Positions 49,462 through 58,600 of a stretch of 64,000 nucleotides of DNA are shown piece after piece. The notes under the pieces were generated by a model that worked only from the letters and a program-made list of their open reading frames with translations, was not told the DNA's origin and did no database searches. The translations under genes were made by a program, and so were the position numbers. Each line of letters opens with the position of its first letter. Within the stretch, counting starts at the first letter, position 1. The stretch is from Mucilaginibacter lacusdianchii (GTDB taxonomy: Bacteria > Bacteroidota > Bacteroidia > Sphingobacteriales > Sphingobacteriaceae): contig NZ_WSRW01000002.1 in assembly GCF_009770985.1 (NCBI RefSeq), forward strand, positions 620,001 to 684,000, given 5' to 3'.

Positions 49462-50582
49462 ATACCGAGATATGGGTTATACCAACCAGAAGAAGGCTGA
49501 TCAAGCAGGGCTGTTATTCGTTCATCATTAACACAAATAGTTTCCAGTTGCTGCGCTATTTTCCGGATGTTATTTTTTCCATCGAACTGGTTGTTGACCA
49601 AGTAGATTTGAGCTGAATTGCCTTGATTTTGCACAGTAGCTGAGATCTTACCACGAATTCCATCCACACTATCTTCAACCAATGGGGAATTAAGCATATC
49701 CGGACCGCCCACTTTTAAAGCTTGGGCAATAAGCAAACCCGATTCATAACCCAACAAAAAGAACGGTTTATCAACGATCTCTTCTATTTGCATGCTATCC
49801 TCTGGCCCCTTCCACATGCGGTTAAGAGACAGGCTTGTGTAAACATCTAATTTTTCACCGGTTCCCTCAAACGGCGCTAACAAATGCGGCAGGCCAAGTA
49901 AAGGATACTTTTTATGTAAGCCCCTGCGTTGAAATTCCTGTAGAAACAATGCGGCTTCCGCCTCACAAAAAGTTGCAAAGATGAAGTCAGGTTCATAATT
50001 CTCGATGTGTGGAAAAGTGGAATTAACATCTGCAAGTTTACCGGCATCTTTGAGCGGTGCAATAGCAAAAGGCATTACAGAAGTTGGGTCAGCTGCCGTC
50101 ATCCCTAAACTTAATGCAGATGGAAAAGCATAGCCTGCGTCGTATAATCCGCTAACGAGCATCCCCTTGGGGCCAAATTTTTCAACACCCCATTTGCCCA
50201 GTGCCCAAACCTGTTGCCAGTAATTGAATGAGTTTAACTGCACAGAGCTCATTAATCGTGTATCTGGCAAATGTTCACCCAGATTACTGATAAGTGTTGG
50301 TTTCTTTCGCTTGGCCAGCTTGTCACTTAACCCCATCAGCGTACGGTTTGATACAATACCGGCAATGAGATCGACACTGTAATAACCGTAAAATTTATTA
50401 AAGGCGGCATCTACCTTTTCCCTTGAACCATCTCCTATAAATTCTGGCACATACTCAATTTCCCAAGCATTTGCTTCAACATGTTCTTTCAAGGCGCTTT
50501 TTATTCCTTTTTCAAAGTCCCGACTCATCGGTACAATGGTAGAATTTGGTAAGAGCAGACCAATTGAAACTGCATTACTCAT
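49458..50582 (-). CDS. Signal-less periplasmic-binding-fold protein (Peripla_BP_6-like)
   Basis: 374 residues resembling the branched-chain amino-acid/amide binding proteins of ABC transporters (VSIGLLLPNSTIVP at the start, LLAGIVSNRT-like strand near 78-82, NSFNYWQQVWALGKW, and the second lobe from about 125). It has no signal peptide and no transporter genes are near, so it is probably a cytoplasmic sensor or a scaffold rather than an importer part. It lies 26 bp after the PKHD oxygenase gene and its last codons overlap the formyltransferase start (ATGA). Ligand unknown; an amino acid or amide is the natural guess. Confidence 0.75.
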   Translation of the reverse strand: MSNAVSIGLLLPNSTIVPMSRDFEKGIKSALKEHVEANAWEIEYVPEFIGDGSREKVDAAFNKFYGYYSVDLIAGIVSNRTLMGLSDKLAKRKKPTLISNLGEHLPDTRLMSSVQLNSFNYWQQVWALGKWGVEKFGPKGMLVSGLYDAGYAFPSALSLGMTAADPTSVMPFAIAPLKDAGKLADVNSTFPHIENYEPDFIFATFCEAEAALFLQEFQRRGLHKKYPLLGLPHLLAPFEGTGEKLDVYTSLSLNRMWKGPEDSMQIEEIVDKPFFLLGYESGLLIAQALKVGGPDMLNSPLVEDSVDGIRGKISATVQNQGNSAQIYLVNNQFDGKNNIRKIAQQLETICVNDERITALLDQPSSGWYNPYLGI

Positions 50583-50608
50583 AAAATTATTCTATCAGTG
50601 CCGCTATA

Positions 50609-51286
50609 TCAGGCACACCACATCCGTATTAAGTTACTGTGATTTTGTTGCAATAATCTTGCTTCGTTATCGTGTATATCTTTGGCAAAAAGTGAATCAA
50701 TAATTTGCTGCAATTCAAATAATATTTGACGATGCTCCTGGCTCTTGATTAAACTTTCCATCCAAGTAACGGCTACTCTGCGCTCGCCGGCTTGTACTTC
50801 GCAAACCCGGTGTAACTGCGTACATGGATAACAAATGGCATCGCCTGCATCATATTTGTAAAGTTGGTTACCTACCGGCGTTTGTAATTCAAGCTCTCCG
50901 CCCGAGTAATCCTCCTTTTCATTTAAAAATATCGTCATTGCAATATCCGTTCTCATCATGTTACCCATTACCGGACTGTCAACATGCCAACCATAAGTCA
51001 TACCTGCCGTATATCTGCTTATTAAAAAAGGGTAAATTTCTTTTGGAAATACTGCGTTACGTAGCAACAAATTTCGATTAATGGCAGTAAGCAAAATTTG
51101 GTGTACAGCCGCGTATTGCTGCGTTTGCATATCCATCTGCAAATTGCGCTTTACCCGCTTAGCGGCATCTGTTGCAGTCATACCACCATCCACAAAACTT
51201 GCATTCGCCAGCAATGAATCAACTTGTTGCAGCTGTGCTGTATCTAGTAAATGCGGAATATGTAGATAGGTATTTTGCAAGGTCAT
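50609..51286 (-). CDS. PKHD-type Fe(II)/2-oxoglutarate hydroxylase (YbiX/PiuC-like)
   Basis: Iron and 2-oxoglutarate dependent oxygenase. The frame opens at 51310, but I choose the ATG at 51286 because the family starts directly with a segment like MTLQNTYLHIPHLL, and the longer start would sit against a large palindrome. Numbered from 51310, the metal ligands are H109 and D111 in GWHVDSP and H167 in QLHRV, with R178 in RRVAV to bind 2-oxoglutarate. E. coli YbiX has the same order and length (about 225 residues). It is the first gene of the six-gene minus-strand operon. Target residue or molecule unknown; the family name refers to prolyl/lysyl hydroxylase similarity. Confidence 0.9.
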   Translation of the reverse strand: MTLQNTYLHIPHLLDTAQLQQVDSLLANASFVDGGMTATDAAKRVKRNLQMDMQTQQYAAVHQILLTAINRNLLLRNAVFPKEIYPFLISRYTAGMTYGWHVDSPVMGNMMRTDIAMTIFLNEKEDYSGGELELQTPVGNQLYKYDAGDAICYPCTQLHRVCEVQAGERRVAVTWMESLIKSQEHRQILFELQQIIDSLFAKDIHDNEARLLQQNHSNLIRMWCA

Positions 51287-51311
51287 TTTAAGTTTATACG
51301 GGCGAATCATT

Positions 51312-51348
51312 ACTTTGTTTATTTAATTAAAAATTAAATAAACAAAGT
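51312..51348. promoter_or_regulatory. Perfect inverted repeat 1 in the divergent promoter
   Basis: 17-bp arms (ACTTTGTTTATTTAATT and its exact complement) around a 3-nt AAA centre. It is directly upstream of the PKHD oxygenase gene. The length and perfection suggest an operator for a dimeric regulator; an RNA hairpin in the leader is the alternative. Confidence 0.65.
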
Positions 51349-51465
51349 TTAAAAAAAGCGCCTTCTTAATAAGTATTTTTAGTCTTTACGGCTCACAAAC
51401 AGCTTTTTATGGAACAACCTTACACCTGCTTTTTTCGTAATAGCAATATTTAGTCGCCGCATTCT

Positions 51466-51500
51466 CATTGGTTTAATTTTTACTAAAAATTAAACCAATG
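51466..51500. promoter_or_regulatory. Perfect inverted repeat 2 in the divergent promoter
   Basis: 16-bp arms (CATTGGTTTAATTTTT and its exact complement) around a 3-nt ACT centre, 53 bp upstream of the methyltransferase gene. Its arm resembles that of repeat 1 (TTGGTTTAATT against TTTGTTTATTTAATT), and both have a 3-nt centre, so the two are probably sites for the same regulator. Confidence 0.65.
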
Positions 51501-51552
51501 ACTTTAGTATTTGGGGTGTATTATTTAAGTATTTTGCCTTAAGCTTATATGT

Positions 51553-52524
51553 ATGAAGTACCAGGAAATTCTAAACCATGTAGTATCAGTTATTTTGGAT
51601 GGCGATAATCCTAAAGCAGTTTATGATGCTCTGCATGACTTGTATAACCTGCTTGTTGAAGCTACGGGCATTAGCGCTCACGACAATGGAGATGATGCAA
51701 TATTTCTTGAAACAGGCAAGGCTATTTCCTCGGCACAGGCGGCACACTGCTTATTGGAAGTGGAACGAACGAGACGCTTTGTTAGAGGGATAGTTCAGGC
51801 AGTCCACGATCTCCGCAAAAAGTTCGGCAATCAGCGTATCAACATCCTTTATGCCGGTACTGGCCCTTATTCTGCCTTGGTGTTACCGCTTACTGCTATC
51901 TTTTCTTCAAAAGAGATTGGCTTCTTCCTGCTGGAAATCAATTCGCTCTCCATGCAAGCAGTGAAAAATCTTTATGAGCGGTTTTCGCTACAAGAATACG
52001 TACAAGCGTATATCCAGGCCGATGCTGTGAAATATCAAATTCCGGATGATATCAATATTCACCTTATCATTTCCGAGACGATGCATCAGGCTTTAAAAGA
52101 TGAACCACAGGTATCTATTATGAATAATCTTTTGCCACAATTAGCGGACGGCGGGATATTTATTCCCCAAAACATTACTGTTAACCTGCTAATGATTGAT
52201 GGTGGCCGTGAAATTCAAAACATGTTTGCACCCTGTAACCCGCCACGTCAGTTGCTTGGCACCGTATATGAAATAGGCATGAAGAAATTTCCTTCTATCA
52301 ACATCAGCAGGATTGCTGTACCCAAGGAAACGAAGGGATTTACAGATTTGTCGTTATTTACCGAAATTGAAATATATGGCGAAGAGTTTCTTACAGCCTA
52401 TAATTGCGGGCTGAATCTACCGGTTCGGATCGGTTCGGCCGACCAGTATGCGGGTAAAACCATTGAGTTTGAATATGTGATTGCCGAACGCCCGTACTAT
52501 CATTACTTTGCGATGGAGTCATGA
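51553..52524 (+). CDS. Class I SAM-dependent methyltransferase, PRMT-like
   Basis: 323 residues. A helical N-terminal part (about 1-90) precedes a Rossmann methyltransferase core with motif I NILYAGTGPYSALV (about 97-110), an acidic residue after strand 2 in LLEIN (about 127-131), and ISETMHQAL (about 176-184), which recalls the double-E region of protein arginine methyltransferases. No signal peptide. It starts the three-gene plus-strand operon and overlaps the carbamoyltransferase start by 4 bp. Methyl acceptor unknown. Confidence 0.72.
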   Translation: MKYQEILNHVVSVILDGDNPKAVYDALHDLYNLLVEATGISAHDNGDDAIFLETGKAISSAQAAHCLLEVERTRRFVRGIVQAVHDLRKKFGNQRINILYAGTGPYSALVLPLTAIFSSKEIGFFLLEINSLSMQAVKNLYERFSLQEYVQAYIQADAVKYQIPDDINIHLIISETMHQALKDEPQVSIMNNLLPQLADGGIFIPQNITVNLLMIDGGREIQNMFAPCNPPRQLLGTVYEIGMKKFPSINISRIAVPKETKGFTDLSLFTEIEIYGEEFLTAYNCGLNLPVRIGSADQYAGKTIEFEYVIAERPYYHYFAMES

Positions 52525-54212
52525 ATACGTATGTATTAGGCACAGGCCTTTCTCACGACGGTTCAGCCTGTTTAATAAAGAACGGCAAAGTTCTGGTAGC
52601 TATTGAAAAGGAACGTCTATCCCGCATTAAGCATGACGGCGGAAATGACGCGCTTGCTGTAGAATATTGCCTCAAGGCAGCAGGTATCCAGGCGAAAGAC
52701 CTGGACTTAATTGTGCAGGCAGCAAATTTTGAAATAGAAATACCACTCACCCGCTATAAAGGCAAACGCTACTTCAACGAAGATCTTCAGATTCCGGTTC
52801 ATACAATTTCGCATCATTTTGCGCATGCCTGGAGTGCGGCCGGCCGCTCACCGTTCAACGCCTGTAATGTTATGGTAATTGATGGCTGCGGCAGTCCTTT
52901 TGAACAATGTATGGATTTAGGCGGTGCCTCTATTTTACAAACCGACATTTCCGATGGAATGTACTGCGAAAAAGACAGCTTTTACTTTTTTGAAGATGGA
53001 AAGCTTTTTCCCCTGGTAAAAGACTTTTCGGCCTTTAATGCGGGGTCCAGACAGGCGGGCTTTCAATTTCCAACCAGCTACCACTCTATAGGCGGATTAT
53101 ATAGCGCGGTTAGTCACTATTGCTTTGGCAACATGGACGATGCCGGCAAACTAATGGGCCTGGCACCCTACGGACGACTAAGGGGCTACCCTTCCATATT
53201 CCACTTACATGGCGGCCGCGTTCAGGTCAAGCATGACGTCCTTGCCGAGCTTTACAATTGTCCAGCAGCTGATTATAAGCACTTTCGCACAAATTTTAAC
53301 CATTATGCAGATATAGCGCGTTGGATACAGGACGAAACCGAAAAAGCGTTGATATATATTTTTCGTGAAAGAATGTTATCTCATCCCCATCAGCATATTG
53401 CCTATGCTGGCGGCGTGGCATTAAATGCCGTAGCCAATAGTGCATTGATTCAAAAACTGGACTTAAAATCTTTCTACATACAGCCGGCGGCTGGCGATAA
53501 CGGACTGGCGCTTGGATGTGCACTGTATGGTTGGCACGGAATAATGGGCAAAGCTGAAAAAGTTGCGGGAGAAGAAGTTTTCTTAGGCTGCCCCTATCAT
53601 GATCAGGCCATTGCAGATGCAATTGCATCTACCGAAAAACAACATTTCAAAAAATTTACCTGGAAACCTATTCATGATGCTTCGGAAGTGGCTGCAGAAA
53701 TGCTAGCACAAGGTTGTGTCATTGGCTGGTATCAAGGTGGCGCAGAATTTGGACCAAGAGCACTTGGTCATCGAAGCATCCTGGCCGATCCCAAGATTTC
53801 CGGTATCAAAGATCGTATAAACGCCAGAATAAAAATGCGGGAAGACTTCAGACCCTTTGCGCCCGTTGTTCTACTTGAAAATGCAAAAAAATATTTTAAA
53901 AACGGATTGGAAAGCCCCTATATGATTTTAACAGACCAAATTTTACCGGAGTGGCGGAACCTGCTAAGTGGTATTGTTCATGAAGATGGCTCATGCAGGG
54001 TACAAACGGTGGCGAAAGGATGGGATCAAAAACTGGAGCGGCTTTTGCAATTATTTGAAAAACGTACAGGTATCGGCGTACTGCTAAACACCTCTTTAAA
54101 CAGGAAAGGCATGCCGATAGTAGAAACACCCACAGAAGCCGTAAACTTTTTTCTTGAAAGCGATCTTGATGTATTAGTTCTCGGAAATTTTATTTTAAAT
54201 AAAGTGCGATGA
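52521..54212 (+). CDS. NodU/TobZ-type O-carbamoyltransferase
   Basis: 563 residues, with the N-terminal ASKHA-type (Kae1-like) domain and the C-terminal YrdC-like-fold carbamoyltransferase domain. Visible blocks: MNTYVLGTGLSHDGSACL; the metal-site motif SHHFAHA (H98, H99, H102) and D121 in VIDGCGS; AGGVALNAVAN; GAEFGPRALGHRSILADP; and NTSLNRKGMPIVETP near the end. NodU, CmcH and TobZ carbamoylate hydroxyl groups of nodulation factors and antibiotics using carbamoyl phosphate. Here the substrate is unknown, possibly a hydroxyl made by one of the two neighbouring hydroxylases. It overlaps both neighbours by 4 bp (ATGA), a sign of translational coupling. Confidence 0.93.
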   Translation: MNTYVLGTGLSHDGSACLIKNGKVLVAIEKERLSRIKHDGGNDALAVEYCLKAAGIQAKDLDLIVQAANFEIEIPLTRYKGKRYFNEDLQIPVHTISHHFAHAWSAAGRSPFNACNVMVIDGCGSPFEQCMDLGGASILQTDISDGMYCEKDSFYFFEDGKLFPLVKDFSAFNAGSRQAGFQFPTSYHSIGGLYSAVSHYCFGNMDDAGKLMGLAPYGRLRGYPSIFHLHGGRVQVKHDVLAELYNCPAADYKHFRTNFNHYADIARWIQDETEKALIYIFRERMLSHPHQHIAYAGGVALNAVANSALIQKLDLKSFYIQPAAGDNGLALGCALYGWHGIMGKAEKVAGEEVFLGCPYHDQAIADAIASTEKQHFKKFTWKPIHDASEVAAEMLAQGCVIGWYQGGAEFGPRALGHRSILADPKISGIKDRINARIKMREDFRPFAPVVLLENAKKYFKNGLESPYMILTDQILPEWRNLLSGIVHEDGSCRVQTVAKGWDQKLERLLQLFEKRTGIGVLLNTSLNRKGMPIVETPTEAVNFFLESDLDVLVLGNFILNKVR

Positions 54213-55405
54213 TTGTCTTTGCTAAACTACCCATCACTGTAAACATTCTTGACCTTCAGACGGAAATTGGAGCCATTCTACAAGATCCGAATTGGGTACC
54301 ACACTTTAACGCTGCTGCGTACAGGGGAGACTGGACAATCTTTCCGTTACGAACACCGGGAGGACACAGTGATAAGCCTTATGCTGATCTGTTGGGTGAA
54401 AATTTATTTGAAGACACGCAATTAATTAACGCACTTCCTTTTACAAAAGCTTTGCTAGACGGTTTGCAGTGCCAAACATACTCAGTACGGCTTCTTAAGC
54501 TTGGTGCTGGCGCTTCAATAAAAGCACACCGTGATCCGGGCCTGGCTTTTGAGCAAGGTGAGGCACGTTTACACTTCCCTGTGTTTACACATGACGAAGT
54601 ACAGTTTTTTGTAGAGGAAGATTTGGTTCCGATGCGAGCAGGAGAATGTTGGTACATTAACGCAAACCTGACTCACCAAGCCGTCAACATGAGCACGAAA
54701 GACCGGATTCATCTTGTAATTGACTGCCAGGTTAACAACTGGTTAGAAGCCCTATTCAACAAAGGTGAAACACGAGAGAAAATTGACGAATCCGATTTAA
54801 TAACGCAACGCGCAATTATAGCTGAACTAAGGCAACAAAACACGCCACAAACACTGCAATTAGCTAATGAATTAGAAATGAAAACAATTAAAAATCAAAT
54901 TCTGAATTTTTTGACCGAGGTAGGCTTACCTTATCGCCTTGAGCAAATTGAGGAAGAATCGTTTCTGCCGGGGCTAAAGCTGGCAAACGGAACTTTATTG
55001 ATTGATGACAATAAATTACTTTATCCGGGTGATATCTTACACGAAGCTGGGCATTTGGCCTGCGCACCGCCAAATGAAAGAATGAAGATGAATGGTGCAC
55101 TTGAAAATAACGACCAAAACAATGCCGGTGAACTAATGGCCATTGCATGGTCATACGCAGCATGTGTGCATATTGGTATAGATCCACATGTTGTTTTTCA
55201 CGAAAACGGGTATAAGTCAGGCGGTTCTTCTATTGTCAACAACTTCAGTCAGGGCCATTATTTCGGCGTACCGATGCTACAATATTATGGTTTGGCTTTT
55301 GATGAAACGCAGGCTAAAATACATGGCGTAGAACCCTTTCCGCATATGCTCCAATGGATATGTACAGCGGAAGATACAATTAAGGAAGATTCAAAGGAAT
55401 TGTGA
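54209..55405 (+). CDS. Asp/Asn beta-hydroxylase fused to an HExxH (zincin-like) domain
   Basis: 398 residues in two parts. Residues about 20-180 are an aspartyl/asparaginyl beta-hydroxylase domain (PF05118 type): LLKLGAGASIKAHRDP with H107 and D109, H156 in LTHQAVN and R166 in DRIHLVID. Residues about 225-398 have HEAGH (278-282) with E308 in AGELMA further on, the layout of a gluzincin-type zinc site. I know no standard family with this pairing. The second part might be a peptidase acting on the hydroxylated target, or a non-peptidase metal site. Last gene of the plus-strand operon; overlaps the carbamoyltransferase gene by 4 bp. Confidence 0.8.
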   Translation: MIVFAKLPITVNILDLQTEIGAILQDPNWVPHFNAAAYRGDWTIFPLRTPGGHSDKPYADLLGENLFEDTQLINALPFTKALLDGLQCQTYSVRLLKLGAGASIKAHRDPGLAFEQGEARLHFPVFTHDEVQFFVEEDLVPMRAGECWYINANLTHQAVNMSTKDRIHLVIDCQVNNWLEALFNKGETREKIDESDLITQRAIIAELRQQNTPQTLQLANELEMKTIKNQILNFLTEVGLPYRLEQIEEESFLPGLKLANGTLLIDDNKLLYPGDILHEAGHLACAPPNERMKMNGALENNDQNNAGELMAIAWSYAACVHIGIDPHVVFHENGYKSGGSSIVNNFSQGHYFGVPMLQYYGLAFDETQAKIHGVEPFPHMLQWICTAEDTIKEDSKEL

Positions 55406-55581
55406 AATTGCAACAATCTACCTCTTTCTTGCTATACTAAACTGAACCTGTTTAGCAACCGGTAATCTAAGAGTAAATAACTTTCAGTTAGTTTCTTAAA
55501 ACTAACCGGCACAATTGCCCAGTCACTTTTAATACCCACCGTATATTGCTGCGCGATTAGATCGAATTTAAGTGGCGGATA

Positions 55582-55621
55582 AAATGAAAGCGGCTTACGC
55601 TATGGCAAGCCGCTTTCATTT
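55582..55621. terminator. Bidirectional terminator between regions 4 and 5
   Basis: AAATGAAAGCGGCTT (55582-55596) pairs perfectly with its complement (55607-55621) around a 10-nt loop. It lies between two converging operons and can serve both. Confidence 0.75.
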
Positions 55622-55662
55622 CAAATTGATAAACTTAGCTTTTGGGACAAGTCCCCGTTCAA

Positions 55663-58600
55663 CTAAGCGATGGCACCAGGCGAACTATTTTTTGCAGCCA
55701 TTTCAATAATACCTTCGGTGGCGTGTAAGCCGCCAGCAAGTATATTAGCGAAAACCATAAATGGCACAACTTCATCGGCAGCGGCCGAGGTAAGCGTAAC
55801 TGCCCCATAAAGTACCCTTGCTACATAAGATGATAGTTTACTGCCTTCATTTACCAAGGCAATAGCGAATGCCGAGTCGCTCGGTTCTTCGGCAAGTTCA
55901 GTAAAATGCTGAATAGTGCACATTAACCCCGGTATAACCATAACCGTATCTACGTAAATTGACGCCGAAGCTGCAAGTGTGGCCAAACCCGGCGTAGCGG
56001 CAGTACTACGACTGATCCAGAAATAGGTTTTACTAATTACGCGCAAACAAACTACTATTTTATTAAATGTACTCCAGTCGCTATCCTTAATAGGATCTTG
56101 TGGAAACAGGGTATCTGCTATACCCGGCACAACTGCGCAGGCTATTGAAAGCGCGGTACATGGTGTGGTGAGCGGATTAACCCTTTGCGGATTTGCGGCC
56201 TCTAAGCCATTAATTTGAGCATAACAAGCAAACAAAACTCCCGTGGCAATTTGAGCAAAAGCAAAAATTGAAGAACAGGTTGATGATGACAGCCCCAATA
56301 TGCCGGCAAGCTTACCTGTGGCTGGCTGCGGAGCAAGACGTATCATATTGATGGCTGCCGCCTGATTTGCGGGTGCCTGAGATGAACCAGGCAGTTGGGC
56401 TGCAAAAGCCACATTTTGCACACCAGCATTGGCAGCCCCGGCTTGCTGATTAGTACTGGCTGGTACCGCTTGTGTAATGGCATCAAAAGTAGTTGCCTGG
56501 CTTAAAAATTCGGTTTCGGCATTAGCGGCAAAAGGCGCTTGTCCGAATACGATTTTGTAAACAATAGTAGCAGGCACTGCAGCAACCCAGCATAATACAT
56601 CAAGTACCGAAAATGATGGCACGCCGAAATCGCTAAGAATATCTGAAATAATCGGGATGGTTACGGGAGTTGTTAGCACACTCAGCGCATCCTCTGTAAT
56701 GGTTGTCAAAAAATCAAATATAGCATCCACTCCAACTTTAATTCCGCTCACAACGCCCTCGGCAATTATGCCGGCTATTTTCTGCAATATTTGCGTTAGC
56801 GTTAGGGATGAAAACTGGCTACCCAAGCTTTGCAAATCACCAAACACCTGCTGCAAATTTGCTTCTTCTGTTTTTAATGCGTTAAAAACTACGTTTAAGG
56901 CATCTTCGTTATTGGCGCTTGCAGGGGTGCTACTTGCTGGCTGCATATTGCCCGCCTGATTTTTGAAATGATAAGGCAAATAATTGGACGAAGTGCTTTG
57001 ACCAGATACCGGCTTATTATTGCTGGCTACAGTGCTACTCCCTGCGGCTCCAAAGGTGTCCCATGAAATGCCAGCCCATTTGCTGATATCGCCCTCGATG
57101 TTACTCATCAGTGTATCAAAATCCTGCTTGTATGTTGACAACAAGCTCACCTGATTTTGCATGTATAATGTGAAGAGGTTATAAAGCACGCCTTTTGCAC
57201 GGGCAATATCTTCCAAATCGAAAAGATATTTCAAGAAACTGATCAGGTCTTCAATACCACTAACTATCTTATTAAACACCCATGAGGCGGCGGCTACCAC
57301 TTGCTCAACACCATTCAGCACAAAATTATACACGTCTCCTGCTATTGTAACCACAAAGGTCCAGGCAGTAGAAGCAGCGTCTTCTACAATCGAAACAATG
57401 TTTTCTACGCCGGTAGCCAACCAATGGCAAATGTCACCGAAATCGGCTAAAAGCCCCGACGCATGCGGAGTTGCGGCAGCAGGCGGTACTTTTTGCAGCG
57501 CAGCAACAGCTGCCGAACCTGATGTAACATTAAGTTTCAGGTAAGCTGTATTTAAACTCTGCATAGCATTAGCGGCAGTTTGTATATCGCCTGATGAAGC
57601 GTTTGCCGCAAGCAATGGTTTGGATGCGCCGGTTTGCGTTTGGATAGTTGCTGTCTGAATATTGCCTGGCGTATTTAGCTGGGCCAGTTTTTGAAACGGC
57701 TTATCCATTGGGTTAACGCTGGTTGGCGCACTGCCGGCCAACGTTACCGTTAAAGAAACTGCAGTCAAGCCATTTACGGCTTCAATCAGGGTGATGCATC
57801 CGTTTTCGTCGGTGTTTATTGCGATGGGGGTTGTATCAATAACGGTGTATAGATTATTTACATAAAAAGCCGTTCTGGTAGCAGCGCTTACCTGTACAGC
57901 ACTTTTGACCACCGGCTGCCCTGTTGCATCCGTAACTGAGATAGTGGTAGTATAAGAATCAATTTTTTGTGCCGGCATTGTTGCGTCAGATGCCGGAAGC
58001 AAAACCTGGGCAGTTTTCCAAAGCCCCGTTTCGGGCGACTTTGCTAATATGTAAAGATTTGATCCGCCAACCGCAAAAATGGTGTTACCGTTATTAACCA
58101 CGTTAACGTACGGCGAAATCATGTCTACGTTTGTGAGCAACGGAACTGGCATAGACCATTGGCCGGTACCTGCAGTAAGTGCAGATGCCGCACAAGAAGT
58201 ATAAAAGATATTATCTGCCGAGTTTAAACCCCAAACCGTAACTATGCCATTTACAAGACTGGCATATAATTTAGCAACATTTATAAACATACTATGCGCA
58301 TAAAGCAACACAGCAGTTGCACCATTAACTTGATTATTTGCCGCAAAATAATAAAGCGAACCTTTCGCTGTAACGTACAAGTCGGTTGTGCCATCTGCAT
58401 TTCTGCAGGCAGCTATCGATTCCGGAACAAGATTGCCCGGCAGCTGTAGCACAGCGGCACTTGGTGCAACATTAGGATTAAACGGATTGTATAATGCATT
58501 ATAAATTAGCTGAGCACTTCCGTTAACCTGCCCGCCGGTGTAAGTTCCATCTACCAGTGCGCCTGCAGAACGCCCCAAGCAAGATAAATAGGCACTTGCT

